NCBI RefSeq assembly: GCF_013205025.1 | Contig: NZ_JABMLE010000001.1 | Coordinates: 1 to 64,000, forward strand | DNA length: 64,000 bases | Origin: Rathayibacter sp. VKM Ac-2857 | GTDB lineage: Bacteria > Actinomycetota > Actinomycetes > Actinomycetales > Microbacteriaceae | Reading direction: 5' to 3' | Program-made: the position numbers and the translations under genes | The notes under the pieces: generated by a model | What the model was told of the DNA's origin: nothing | Databases searched by the model: none | Seen by the model: the letters and a program-made list of their open reading frames with translations, nothing else | Part shown: positions 34,563-42,560 of the stretch, in pieces | How positions within the stretch are numbered: the first letter of the stretch is position 1 | Layout of the letters: every line of letters begins with the position of its first letter

Positions 34563-35734
34563 CCCGTCGCGACCGGCTCGCCCGCGGCCCACACCGCCCG
34601 CACCTGCAGGGCGTCGTCCAGCAGGACCACGTCGGCCGCCCGGCCGACCGCGAGCGCGCCGAACCGCTGCTCCGCGCCGAGCACGCGGGCGGGAGTCGCG
34701 GTGACCGCACCGACCGCGGCCTCGAGACCCAGGCCGACGCCGGCTCCGACCGCCCCGGCCGCACGGCGGAGCGCCGCGTCGAGCGTCAGCGTCGAGCCGG
34801 CGAGCGTCGCCGTGCCCTCCAGCCGGGCGACCGCGCCCTGGACGTCGACGCGCAGCCGGCCGATCCGGTGGGCGCCGTCGCCCGCTCCCGCCGCCGCCAT
34901 CGCGTCGGTGACCAGCGCGATCCGTCCGGGCGCCGAGGCGAACGCGAGCCGCGCCACGTCCACGTCCACGTGCTCGCCGTCGAGGATCAGCTCCAGCACC
35001 ACCCGCTCGTCGGCCAGCGCCACCGGGATCGGTCCCGGCGCGCGGTGCCCGATGCCCGGCATCGCGTTGAAGGCGTGGGTGACCAGCCGAGCCCCGCGCT
35101 CGATCGCCGCGCGCGTCGTCGCCGCGTCCGCCTCGGTGTGGCCGACGGCGACGACGACGCCCGCCTCACTGAGCCGCTCGATCGCTTCGAGGGCCCCCGG
35201 CAGCTCGGGCGCGATCGTGATCTGCCGGAGCCTCCCGCGCGCCGCGTCGAGCAGCCGCTCGACCGCCTCGGGCGTCGGCGCGATCAAGGCGTCCGGGTCG
35301 TGCGCCCCGCAGCGGGACGGCGCGAGGAACGGCCCCTCCAGGTGAGCACCGAGGACGAGCGGATCCTCCGCCACGAGCGAGGCGACCGTGTCGAGCGACG
35401 CCTCCAGCTCGTGGAGCGGCGCCGAGACCAGGCTCACCAGCGAGCGCGTCGTCCCGTGCGCGCGGTGCAGCGCGAGCCCGGCCCGCATCCCGCCCGCGCC
35501 CTCGTCGAAGCTGCGCCCCGCCCCGCCGTGCACGTGCAGATCGACGAACCCCGGAGTCGCCGTCAGCCCGCCCGCGTCGTGCACCGGCGCGCCCTCGGCC
35601 ACCCGCTCCCAGCCTCGCCCAGTCCCGACCTCGACGATCACACCGTCGTCCGCGACCAGCCAGAAGTCCTCGACGGTCCCCTCCGCGTCCACCATCCGCG
35701 CGCCGTGCAGCACCAGCCTCCCGCTCCGCTCCAT
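34559..35734 (-). CDS. nagA: N-acetylglucosamine-6-phosphate deacetylase
   Basis: Amidohydrolase of 391 residues that removes acetate from GlcNAc-6-P, giving GlcN-6-P for NagB. Metal and catalytic residues are visible: GFVDLHVHGGAG, HLEGPFL (Glu), VGHTEA (His), THAFNAMPGIGHR (His) and the catalytic Asp in ALVTDAMAA. It is transcribed convergently to the glycosidase operon and ends in a 4-bp overlap with it. A ribosome binding site, GAGGAGAGGG, precedes the ATG. With the kinase and NagB it completes the GlcNAc pathway around the importer. Confidence 0.93.
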   Translation of the reverse strand: MERSGRLVLHGARMVDAEGTVEDFWLVADDGVIVEVGTGRGWERVAEGAPVHDAGGLTATPGFVDLHVHGGAGRSFDEGAGGMRAGLALHRAHGTTRSLVSLVSAPLHELEASLDTVASLVAEDPLVLGAHLEGPFLAPSRCGAHDPDALIAPTPEAVERLLDAARGRLRQITIAPELPGALEAIERLSEAGVVVAVGHTEADAATTRAAIERGARLVTHAFNAMPGIGHRAPGPIPVALADERVVLELILDGEHVDVDVARLAFASAPGRIALVTDAMAAAGAGDGAHRIGRLRVDVQGAVARLEGTATLAGSTLTLDAALRRAAGAVGAGVGLGLEAAVGAVTATPARVLGAEQRFGALAVGRAADVVLLDDALQVRAVWAAGEPVATG

Positions 35735-35968
35735 GTCCCTCTCCTCACCTCCCGGGGCACCGCCCCCTCAGCTCATGCCGGCCGACCAGCGACGCAGCTC
35801 CTGCCGCCCAACCACCGGCGCAGCTCATGCTGGCCAACCACCGGCGCAGCTCATGCTTGCCGACTACCGGCGCAGCGGCCCTTCATGCCGGTCGAGTAGC
35901 CGCACAGCCGCCGTTCATGCTGGTCGAGTGGCCGCGCAGCGGCGTATCGAGACCCACGTCACCGGCAC
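35735..35968. repeat. Repeat cluster B: degenerate ~26-bp tandem units
   Basis: Between nagA and the PmoA-like gene lie about six tandem units of roughly 26-32 bp (35769-35963) of the form CTCATGCTGGCCAACCACCG followed by GCGCAG. They grade from diverged copies on the left to an intact unit on the right, CATGCTGGTCGAGTGGCCGC then GCAGCGGCGTATCGAGACC. The first copies have lost the pairing half, so the array looks like amplification of half of the REP-like element seen at 877-1184 and 62597-62828. No gene is present. Confidence 0.8.
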
Positions 35969-36808
35969 TCAAGCGCCCCGCCCCCAGCTCGCCTCGATCT
36001 CCTCCGCACCCAGCACCGAGTCCGCCAGCAGCAGCTGCCAGCTCCATTCCGCCTCGGCACCGGCCTCCAGTGTCCACGTCGCGCCGAAGAACGGCGCCGC
36101 GCACAGCATCGGCGTCTCGCTCGTCCGCACGAACCACGTCGTCGGATCCACCGGGTTGCCCTCGTCCGCGCGCAACGCGACCGTCGCGCTCCCGTCCGCT
36201 ACCGCCAGCCAGCGCGACGCGACCCCCATCGGCTCCGCGACAGCCCCGTCCGGCCCGCTCACCGTGCTCCCGTCGAACGACGGATCCAGCCGCAGGAACA
36301 GCCCGCCGTACCCCGCGTCCGGCCGCCCCGCCGTGGTCGGCGAGCCGAAGACGAGCCGCTCCCCGAGCGCGCGCCAGCGGCTCTCGATCCGCAGCACCGT
36401 CACGTCCCCGAGCCGGCGGACGCTCAGGCGCCGCCGCTCGTCGAGGAACCGCCGTCCGCGCGCATCGAACCACCCCAGCGCGAGGTCGGCGGGATCCGCG
36501 CCCTCCGGCCGCTGCGAGCCGTTGTTGTCCACCTGCCGGTAGCCCGTCCCGGTCAGCCAGGTCGGGCCGCCCCACAGATTGGTGTCGAGCTCGTCCGCGC
36601 CGATGGTGATGTTCGACACCGCGAGCGACAGCCCGAGATGCCAGTCGTGGTCCGCGGGCCGCACGTCGCTGACGACGCGCCCGGCGGGCGTCCGCAGCGG
36701 ATGCAGATACGGCCGCGGCGAGTCCCTCGGCGGCGTGTCCGGATCGGTGAGCACGAGGCGCCCGACCCCGTCCGGCAGTTCGACGGAGGTCGGCGAGTCC
36801 TGGTCCAT
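35969..36808 (-). CDS. PmoA-like (DUF6807) family protein
   Basis: A 279-residue soluble protein of the DUF6807 family, often misleadingly annotated as methane oxygenase PmoA; it has no relation to that membrane enzyme in topology. Recognisable segments are RPYLHPLRTPAGRVVSDVRP and ADHDWHLGLSLAVSNI, with conserved His residues, and FLRLDPSFDGSTVSGPDG. Family members frequently sit in carbohydrate utilisation loci of actinobacteria and Bacteroidetes, as here beside nagA; the function is unknown. TACCGT (36821-36816) is 7 nt upstream of the ATG, suggesting a leaderless mRNA. Confidence 0.72.
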   Translation of the reverse strand: MDQDSPTSVELPDGVGRLVLTDPDTPPRDSPRPYLHPLRTPAGRVVSDVRPADHDWHLGLSLAVSNITIGADELDTNLWGGPTWLTGTGYRQVDNNGSQRPEGADPADLALGWFDARGRRFLDERRRLSVRRLGDVTVLRIESRWRALGERLVFGSPTTAGRPDAGYGGLFLRLDPSFDGSTVSGPDGAVAEPMGVASRWLAVADGSATVALRADEGNPVDPTTWFVRTSETPMLCAAPFFGATWTLEAGAEAEWSWQLLLADSVLGAEEIEASWGRGA

Positions 36809-36848
36809 GCGGCCGACGGTACACGCTTTCCCGGGCTACAGTGCGACG

Positions 36849-36890
36849 ATGCCCCGCACCGGAACCACGCCCCGATCGTCGCGCCGATGA
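36849..36890 (+). CDS. 13-codon leaderless upstream ORF
   Basis: An ATG at 36849 is exactly six bases downstream of TACAGT (36837-36842), the spacing seen at other leaderless starts in this window. It would encode [13 protein letters not shown], and its TGA overlaps the ATG of the SGNH hydrolase gene in ATGA (36887-36890). No ribosome binding site is seen for the hydrolase itself, so its translation may depend on termination-reinitiation from this short frame. The peptide is basic and has no recognised motif; the role may be purely regulatory. Confidence 0.45.
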   Translation: MPRTGTTPRSSRR

Positions 36891-37645
36891 CCGCCGTCCG
36901 CTTCGTCTCGATCGGCGACTCCTTCTCGGAGGGCGTCGGTGACGAGCTCCCCGACGGGACCGCCCGCGGCTGGGCCGACCTCACCGCGCAGGGCTGGGCC
37001 GACGCGCTCGGCGAGCCGATCGAGTACGCCAATCTCGCCATCCGCGGCCGCCTCATCGACCCGATCATCGAGCAGCAGCTCGAGCCCGCACTCGCCCTGC
37101 GGCCGACCCACCTGTCCTTCAACGGGGGCGGCAACGACATGCTGCGTCCGCGCGCCGACATCGAGCGCATCGCGGACCGCTACCTCGAGGTCCTGGCCCG
37201 CTGCGACGCCGAGGGCGTGACCCTGATCGCACTCTCCGCCCCCGATCCGTCCGCGCGCCTTCCGCTCGGCCGGCTGATCAAGCGCCGCGGCGACGCCCTC
37301 ACCTCGGCCGTCCTGCGCCGCACGAGACAGCGCCAGGACATCGTCGTCGCCGACAACTGGACCGACCCGGCGTTCGCCGACCCGACCCTCTGGTCGGAGG
37401 ACCGGCTGCACCTCGGGCCGCGCGGCCACCACCGCGTCAGCGCCCGCGTGCTCGGCGCGCTGGGGCTCCCGGTGCCGCCCGCCGCGGAGGAGGCGCCCGA
37501 GCGGCCGGCCGCGAGCGGCGGCTCGGCGCAGTACTACCGCACCCACGTCGCACCGTGGCTGCGCCGCCGGCTCACCGGCACGTCCTCCGGTGACGGCCGC
37601 ACGGCGAAATACCCGCAGCTCGTGCGGATCGCCCCGACCGCCTAG
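36887..37645 (+). CDS. SGNH/GDSL-family hydrolase
   Basis: Lipase/esterase-like SGNH hydrolase of 252 residues. The catalytic Ser12 is in SIGDSFSEG, the oxyanion Gly is in NLAIRG, the Asn is in NGGGNDM, and the Asp and His are in SEDRLHLGPRGHH. No signal peptide is present, so it is cytoplasmic; substrates in the family are acyl or acetyl esters. A C-terminal extension of about 60 residues, rich in Arg, Pro and Ala, follows the core. Its ATG overlaps the TGA of a 13-codon leaderless ORF. Confidence 0.87.
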   Translation: MTAVRFVSIGDSFSEGVGDELPDGTARGWADLTAQGWADALGEPIEYANLAIRGRLIDPIIEQQLEPALALRPTHLSFNGGGNDMLRPRADIERIADRYLEVLARCDAEGVTLIALSAPDPSARLPLGRLIKRRGDALTSAVLRRTRQRQDIVVADNWTDPAFADPTLWSEDRLHLGPRGHHRVSARVLGALGLPVPPAAEEAPERPAASGGSAQYYRTHVAPWLRRRLTGTSSGDGRTAKYPQLVRIAPTA

Positions 37646-37673
37646 GCGGGGCCGCCGGAGCTCGGCATCCGGC

Positions 37674-38204
37674 TCAGCGCCAGCCGTACCGCGCCGAGAC
37701 GACCCGCGCGACCGCGTCGAAGCGCGCGCGCTCGAGCGCCGCACCCTCGCGCCGCATCCCCGCGGGGTGCACGCGGAAGACCCGCTCCGGGTCCGCGAAG
37801 CTCGGCCGCCCCTCCGGGTCCCACGGCCCCGCGCCCACTGCGAGGTAGCCGTCGTGCTCCTTCGAGCTCAGCCGGATCGCCAGCGCCGTGCCGGCCTTCT
37901 CGACGGCGAGGACGAGCACGGGCCGGTCCTTGCCGCGGCCGTCGTCCTCCTCGTAGGGCACCCAGGTCCAGACGACCTCGCCCGGGTCGGGATCGCCGTC
38001 CGGCGTCGGCGCGTAGCCGAGGTGCACGCCGCGCAGCCGGGTCGGATCGACCTCGGCGGTCCTGCCGATCCCGTTCGCACCCGGCGTCGGCGCCGTGGTG
38101 CTCAGGTACGGCCGCTGCGCGGGAGCCCCGGCGTCGGCGCGAGGAGCGCTCGCGCGGCCGAGCAGTCGGAGGAGCAGGGACACGACCGAGCGTGAGGAGG
38201 GCAC
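37674..38204 (-). CDS. PemK/MazF-like protein without a visible antitoxin gene
   Basis: A 176-residue protein whose central part, GEVVWTWVPYEEDDGRGKDR then PVLVLA, matches the PemK/MazF ribonuclease-toxin fold's first strands (GDVVWV...K.RPVLVL). The N-terminal ~60 residues are an extra, partly basic region. No small antitoxin gene is adjacent on either side, so this is probably one of the stand-alone actinobacterial homologues rather than a functional toxin-antitoxin pair. The GTG start is six bases after TAGGGT (38216-38211), a leaderless arrangement. Confidence 0.7.
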   Translation of the reverse strand: MPSSRSVVSLLLRLLGRASAPRADAGAPAQRPYLSTTAPTPGANGIGRTAEVDPTRLRGVHLGYAPTPDGDPDPGEVVWTWVPYEEDDGRGKDRPVLVLAVEKAGTALAIRLSSKEHDGYLAVGAGPWDPEGRPSFADPERVFRVHPAGMRREGAALERARFDAVARVVSARYGWR

Positions 38205-38231
38205 GCGAAGACCCTAGCCGGGAAAACGGAA

Positions 38232-38257
38232 GGAGCCGGCTCCTGAGAGCCGGCTCC
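38232..38257 (-). terminator. Intrinsic terminator of amtB
   Basis: A perfect 11-bp stem (GGAGCCGGCTC, 38232-38242 with 38247-38257) and a 4-nt loop. Read on the - strand it is followed by TTCCGTTTTCC, a U-rich tail. It lies between the amtB stop and the pemK-like start, so amtB is monocistronic. Confidence 0.85.
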
Positions 38258-38294
38258 ACCGGGGTGTCGCGCCGAGCGCGACGAGGGGTCGGGA

Positions 38295-39557
38295 CTAGTC
38301 CGCGAGGACGTAGCCCGCCTCGCCGTGGATGGCGGTGTCGATGCCCGCGACCTCGTCCTCGTTCTTCACGCGGAACCCGATCGTCTTCTGGATGACCCAG
38401 CCGATCGCGTAGGTGAGGACGAAGGAGTAGATCAGGACGGTGAAGGCCGCGAGGGCCTGCTTGCCGAGCTGGCTGGCGTCACCGGTGAGGAAGAGGCCGA
38501 CATCGGTGCCGAAGAAGCCGATGTAGAGCGTTCCGATCAGACCGCCGACGAGGTGCACGCCGACCACGTCGAGCGAGTCGTCGTAGCCGAGCTTGTACTT
38601 GAGGTCGATCGCCAGCGCGCAGACCGCACCGGTGATGATGCCGAGCACGATCGCCCAGAACGGCGAGAGGCTCGCGCAGGCCGGGGTGATCGCGACGAGG
38701 CCGGCGACGGCGCCCGAGGCTGCACCGATCGAGGTGGGCTTGCCGTCCTTGATCTTCTCGACGACGAGCCAGCCCAGGATCGCCGCGGCCGGGGCCGCGA
38801 TGGTGTTGAGGAAGGCGATCGCCGCGAAGCCGTCGGCCGCGAGCTCGGAGCCGGCATTGAAGCCGAACCAGCCGAACCAGAGCAGACCGGCGCCGAGGAG
38901 GACGAAGGGCGGGTTGTGCGGCTGGTGCGCGCCCTTGGTGAAGTTGACGCGCTTGCCGAGGACGAGCGCCAGGGCGAGGGCCGCGGCTCCCGCGTTGATG
39001 TGCACCGCGGTGCCACCGGCGAAGTCGATGGCGCCGACGTTGTAGGCGATCCAGCCGCCGTCGACCACTCCCTCGTCACCGAGGGTGAAGTTGAAGACCC
39101 AGGAGGCGACCGGGAAGTAGACGATGGTCGCCCAGACGCCGGCGAAGACCATCCACGCGCCGAACTTGGCGCGGTCGGCGATCGCACCCGAGATCAGGGC
39201 GACGGTGATGATGGCGAAGGTCGCCTGGAAGGCGGCGAAGGCGAGGGTCGGGAACGCCGTCTCGATGTCGCCCTGCGCCTCGGCGTAGGCACCGGCGAGG
39301 CCGAGCTGGCTGAGGTCGATGCCGAGGACGCCGTCGATGCCGACGAAGTCGCCCACACCGGCGTTGGAGAAGGTGATCGCGTAGCCGTAGAGCACCCACA
39401 GGACGCCGATCAGGCCCATCGCGCCGAAGCTCAGCATCATCATGCTGATGACGCTCTTCGCGCGGACCAGGCCGCCGTAGAAGAACGCGAGCCCGGGGGT
39501 CATGAGCAGGACCAGCGCCGCCGCCAGGAGCAGGAACGCGGTATTGCCTTGATCCAT
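38295..39557 (-). CDS. amtB: Ammonium transporter AmtB
   Basis: Ammonium channel of 420 residues with about eleven membrane helices. Typical segments are MTPGLAFFYGGLVRAKSVIS (helix 1 with the FFYGGL motif), GGTAVHINAGAAALALAL with one of the twin pore histidines, and VGVHLVGGLIGTLYIGFFG with the second. It imports ammonium for assimilation when nitrogen is scarce. The ATG at 39557 follows GAGAGG at good spacing. No glnK follows, unlike the usual amtB-glnK arrangement. A GlnR-type box lies about 190 bp upstream, and a terminator isolates it from the next gene. Confidence 0.93.
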   Translation of the reverse strand: MDQGNTAFLLLAAALVLLMTPGLAFFYGGLVRAKSVISMMMLSFGAMGLIGVLWVLYGYAITFSNAGVGDFVGIDGVLGIDLSQLGLAGAYAEAQGDIETAFPTLAFAAFQATFAIITVALISGAIADRAKFGAWMVFAGVWATIVYFPVASWVFNFTLGDEGVVDGGWIAYNVGAIDFAGGTAVHINAGAAALALALVLGKRVNFTKGAHQPHNPPFVLLGAGLLWFGWFGFNAGSELAADGFAAIAFLNTIAAPAAAILGWLVVEKIKDGKPTSIGAASGAVAGLVAITPACASLSPFWAIVLGIITGAVCALAIDLKYKLGYDDSLDVVGVHLVGGLIGTLYIGFFGTDVGLFLTGDASQLGKQALAAFTVLIYSFVLTYAIGWVIQKTIGFRVKNEDEVAGIDTAIHGEAGYVLAD

Positions 39558-39864
39558 TGTTGAACCTCTCGTGAGTAAGCAGAGTCGTGCAGGAGTCGTG
39601 AGTGAGGGCAGTGCAGTGCCCGATGCGGGCCGGCAGTCGCTGCACGACCCCGAAGACACGGCGTCTCGGAAGACGCGGGGGTGTCGGGTCACCTCGGGTA
39701 GCCGACAGTCTGGCCGCGCGACGTTACGTCCCGTGCGGCACGAGGTTTCGCGGATGTTACGAGCGGCGCCCCCGTGTGAACAGTGCGTTACGGCGCGCCG
39801 ACGATCCCCCGCGCAGGAGCCGGGGAGTTGCCGCGCGGAGCCGACGCCGCGCGCCGGTCCGTCG
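39558..39864 (-). promoter_or_regulatory. amtB control region with GlnR-type box and leader hairpins
   Basis: No gene lies in this 307-bp gap. On the - strand GTAAC (39760-39756), six bases and GAAAC (39749-39745) exactly match the GlnR consensus. A further GTAAC at 39727-39723 is in register, at three 11-bp steps from the first. Between box and gene the transcript can form a hairpin with helices 39661-39666/39671-39676, 39657-39659/39681-39683 and 39649-39653/39684-39688, and a second stem 39611-39616/39640-39645. The layout fits activation by GlnR under nitrogen limitation plus a structured 5' leader. Confidence 0.65.
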
Positions 39865-40923
39865 TCAGGCGAACGGCCGCATCGAGGTCAGCGCGATCAG
39901 GCGCGACATCGAGCGGAGGTACTTCTTGCGGTAGCCGCCGCTGAGCATGTCGCCGCCGAAGACCTCGTCGAGCGCGACGCCGGAGGCGAGCACCGGGATC
40001 TGCGCGTCGTACACGCGGTCGATGAAGGCGACGAGGCGCAGCGCGTCAGTCTGGTCCGTGAGCGCCGTGACCTCGCGGAGCACGATCGCGTCGACCCCGT
40101 CGATCACCTTGATGTAGCGCGAGGGGTGCACGGTGCCGAGGTGGTCGACCGCGGCGCGGAAGGAGTCGTCGGTGACGACCGCACCGGCCGGCGCGGTGGC
40201 GACGAGCTCGTCGATCTCGCCGTCCCCGCGGGTGACCGCGTGGCCCTCGATGTCGCGGCGGCGGTAGTCGGTGCCGTCGATCCGCATCGTCTGGAAGTGC
40301 TCGGCCATCGCGTGGATCTCGCGGAGGAAGTCGGCGGCGGCGAAGCGCCCCTCGCCCAGCGCGTTCGGCGGCGTGTTCGAGGTCGCCGCGATCCGGGTGC
40401 CGGAGGCGACCAGCTCGCCCAGGAGCCGCGTCATCAGCATCGTGTCGCCCGGGTCGTCCAGCTCGAACTCGTCGATGCAGAGCAGCGCCGAGCCCTTGAG
40501 CAGCGAGACCGTCGCCGCGTAGCCGAGGGCGCCCACCAGGGCGGTGTACTCGATGAAGGTGCCGAAGTAGGTGCGGCCCGGCACCGCGTGCCAGATCGCC
40601 GCGAGCAGGTGGGTCTTGCCGACGCCGAAGCCGCCGTCGAGGTAGACGCCGGGCTTGACCGCCGGCGCCTTCCTCCGGCCGAAGCCGAGGAAGCCGCCGC
40701 CCCCACCCTTGGAGCCGCCGCCGGCCGCGAACGCGCGCAGCGCCTCGACGGACTCCCCCTGCGACGGGTACTCCGGGTCGGGCCGGTAGCTCTCGAAGGT
40801 GGCGCCCTCGAACTGCCGCGGCGGCACCAGGGTCGAGGCGATCTCGTGGCCGCTGATCTGCGGCGATCGCGCGGTCAGGCTGCTCGTCGAACGGACGTCG
40901 TCGGGGGTCACGCGCTCTCGCAT
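39865..40923 (-). CDS. zapE: AFG1-like ATPase ZapE
   Basis: P-loop ATPase of the ZapE/AFG1 family, 352 residues. Walker A is GGFGVGKT at 97-104, Walker B is ALLCIDEFEL, and the sensor region is IAATSNTPPNAL. In E. coli ZapE associates with the Z-ring under stress; the role in actinobacteria is less clear. A Gly-rich insert (AAGGGSKGGGGGFLG) lies just before Walker A. It is divergent from the rhodanese gene. No ribosome binding site is evident before the ATG. Confidence 0.9.
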   Translation of the reverse strand: MRERVTPDDVRSTSSLTARSPQISGHEIASTLVPPRQFEGATFESYRPDPEYPSQGESVEALRAFAAGGGSKGGGGGFLGFGRRKAPAVKPGVYLDGGFGVGKTHLLAAIWHAVPGRTYFGTFIEYTALVGALGYAATVSLLKGSALLCIDEFELDDPGDTMLMTRLLGELVASGTRIAATSNTPPNALGEGRFAAADFLREIHAMAEHFQTMRIDGTDYRRRDIEGHAVTRGDGEIDELVATAPAGAVVTDDSFRAAVDHLGTVHPSRYIKVIDGVDAIVLREVTALTDQTDALRLVAFIDRVYDAQIPVLASGVALDEVFGGDMLSGGYRKKYLRSMSRLIALTSMRPFA

Positions 40924-41083
40924 TCAGGGTCGGCCTACTGTGTCGAACTCTTACGGGGCCGTCCGTGCACCCGCGCACGAGGGCGCGTACTGTCGCTGAA
41001 GGGCGGGCTCCAGCGTAGCCCGCTCGCACCGCCGCCCATCCGAGAACCACGCCGCGCTCCGCGCACCACCCTGGAGGTCCCTC

Positions 41084-41986
41084 TTGCCCGTTGAACTCGA
41101 TCCGTCGCCGAAGTTCGCCACCTACGCGCACCCCGAACGACTCGTCAGCGGCGAGTGGCTCGAGCAGCGCCTCGGCACCCCCGGCCTCGTGGTGGTCGAG
41201 TCCGACGAGGACGTCCTGCTCTACGAGACCGGCCACATCCCCGGCTCGGTCAAGATCGACTGGCACACCGACCTCAACGACCCGGTGCAGCGCGACTACA
41301 TCGAGGGCGCCGCGTTCGCCGCCCTGGCCGGCGCGAAGGGCATCGCCCGCGACAGCACCGTCGTCATCTACGGCGACAAGAACAACTGGTGGGCCGCCTA
41401 CGCCCTCTGGGTCTTCACCCTCTTCGGCCACGAGGACGTCCGCCTTCTCGACGGCGGCCGCGACAAGTGGATCGCCGACGGCCGCCCGATCACCACGGAC
41501 GCCTCCAGCCCCGCCGCGGTCGAGTACCCGGCGGTCGAGCGCCGCGACGAGGACATCCGCGCCTTCAAGGAGGACGTGCTCGCCCACTTCGGCAACCCGC
41601 TGATCGACGTCCGCTCCCCCGAGGAGTTCTCCGGCGCCCGCACCACCGCGCCGGCCTACCCGGAGGAGGGCGCCCTGCGTGCCGGCCACATCCCCAGCGC
41701 GCAGAACGTGCCGTGGGGCAAGGCCGCGGCGGAGGACGGCACCTTCCGCTCGCTCGACGAGCTGAACGGCATCTACCGCGACGGCGCCGGCCTGGCCGAC
41801 GGCGACACCGTGATCGCCTACTGCCGCATCGGCGAGCGCTCCTCGCACACCTGGTTCGTGCTCACCCACCTCCTCGGCTTCGAGGGCGTCAAGAACTACG
41901 ACGGCTCCTGGACCGAGTGGGGCAGCGCCGTCCGCGTCCCGATCGTCCAGGGCGCCGAGCCCGGCGAGGCGCCGGCGCCGCGCTGA
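41084..41986 (+). CDS. Thiosulfate/3-mercaptopyruvate sulfurtransferase
   Basis: Tandem-rhodanese sulfurtransferase of 300 residues. The N-terminal inactive domain ([20 protein letters not shown]) and the C-terminal catalytic domain with Cys247 in [12 protein letters not shown] are both complete. The CRIGER loop is the actinobacterial CysA/SseA type, favouring thiosulfate. It transfers sulfane sulfur to acceptors such as cyanide or Fe-S assembly proteins. SufE is encoded next, which suggests a sulfur relay, although a strong hairpin separates the two genes. Start is TTG at 41084 after GGAGG. Confidence 0.9.
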   Translation: MPVELDPSPKFATYAHPERLVSGEWLEQRLGTPGLVVVESDEDVLLYETGHIPGSVKIDWHTDLNDPVQRDYIEGAAFAALAGAKGIARDSTVVIYGDKNNWWAAYALWVFTLFGHEDVRLLDGGRDKWIADGRPITTDASSPAAVEYPAVERRDEDIRAFKEDVLAHFGNPLIDVRSPEEFSGARTTAPAYPEEGALRAGHIPSAQNVPWGKAAAEDGTFRSLDELNGIYRDGAGLADGDTVIAYCRIGERSSHTWFVLTHLLGFEGVKNYDGSWTEWGSAVRVPIVQGAEPGEAPAPR

Positions 41987-42009
41987 CCTTCCTGCGCTGA
42001 CCATCCTGC

Positions 42010-42042
42010 GAGGGCCCCGTGCACACCTGTGCCGGGGCCCTC
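42010..42042 (+). terminator. Hairpin between the sulfurtransferase gene and sufE
   Basis: GAGGGCCCCG at 42010-42019 pairs with 42033-42042, and GCAC at 42021-42024 pairs with GTGC at 42029-42032, giving a 14-bp stem with one bulged T and a 4-nt loop. It probably ends the sulfurtransferase transcript, with possible read-through to sufE. Confidence 0.7.
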
Positions 42043-42085
42043 TCCCCTGCGTCCCGCCGCCCGGGCGGGTGGAAGAATGAGATCG

Positions 42086-42538
42086 ATGACTGCCGACACG
42101 CCCACCACCGACACGCTCGGGCCCGCGCTCCGCGAGATCCGCGACGAGTTCCTCGCCCTCGAGAAGCCGGAGCGCCTCCAGCTCCTCCTCGAGTTCTCGA
42201 ACGATCTCCCCGAGCTGCCCGAGCGCTACCGCGACCACCCCGACCTGTTCGAGCGAGTCGAGGAGTGCCAGTCGCCGGTCTTCATCGTCGTCGAGTTCGA
42301 CGGCGACGTGATCCACCTGCACGCCACCGCCCCGCGCGAGGCGCCGACCACCCGCGGCTTCGCCTCGATCCTCGCCCAGGGCCTCGACGGCCTGTCGCCC
42401 GAGCAGGTGCTCGCCGTGCCCGACGACTTCCCGCAGACCATCGGCCTGTCCGAGGCCGTCTCACCGCTGCGGCTGCGCGGGATGAGCGCTCTGCTCGGCC
42501 GCACCAAGCGCCAGATCCGCGCCCACCTCGCCGCCTGA
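42086..42538 (+). CDS. sufE: SufE-family cysteine desulfurase activator
   Basis: Sulfur-acceptor protein of 150 residues. Cys61 in VEECQSPVFI is the residue that receives persulfide from a SufS-type desulfurase, and LLLEFSNDLPELPERYRDHP is the typical N-terminal part. It delivers sulfur for Fe-S cluster assembly in the cytoplasm. Pairing of a rhodanese gene with sufE is common in actinobacteria. I chose ATG 42086; ATG 42077 adds three residues and leaves no room for the GGAAG ribosome binding site. Confidence 0.9.
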   Translation: MTADTPTTDTLGPALREIRDEFLALEKPERLQLLLEFSNDLPELPERYRDHPDLFERVEECQSPVFIVVEFDGDVIHLHATAPREAPTTRGFASILAQGLDGLSPEQVLAVPDDFPQTIGLSEAVSPLRLRGMSALLGRTKRQIRAHLAA

Positions 42539-42560
42539 GCCCCGCGCAGAACCCGGCACC

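Noticed and set aside
37674-38204. A complete toxin-antitoxin module at the PemK-like gene
   Set aside because: No small antitoxin frame is adjacent; upstream is the amtB terminator and downstream is the end of the SGNH hydrolase gene.
41003-41023. 7-bp inverted repeat between zapE and the sulfurtransferase gene
   Set aside because: Short, GC-only stem with a 7-nt loop, expected by chance in this composition; position fits no clear regulatory role.
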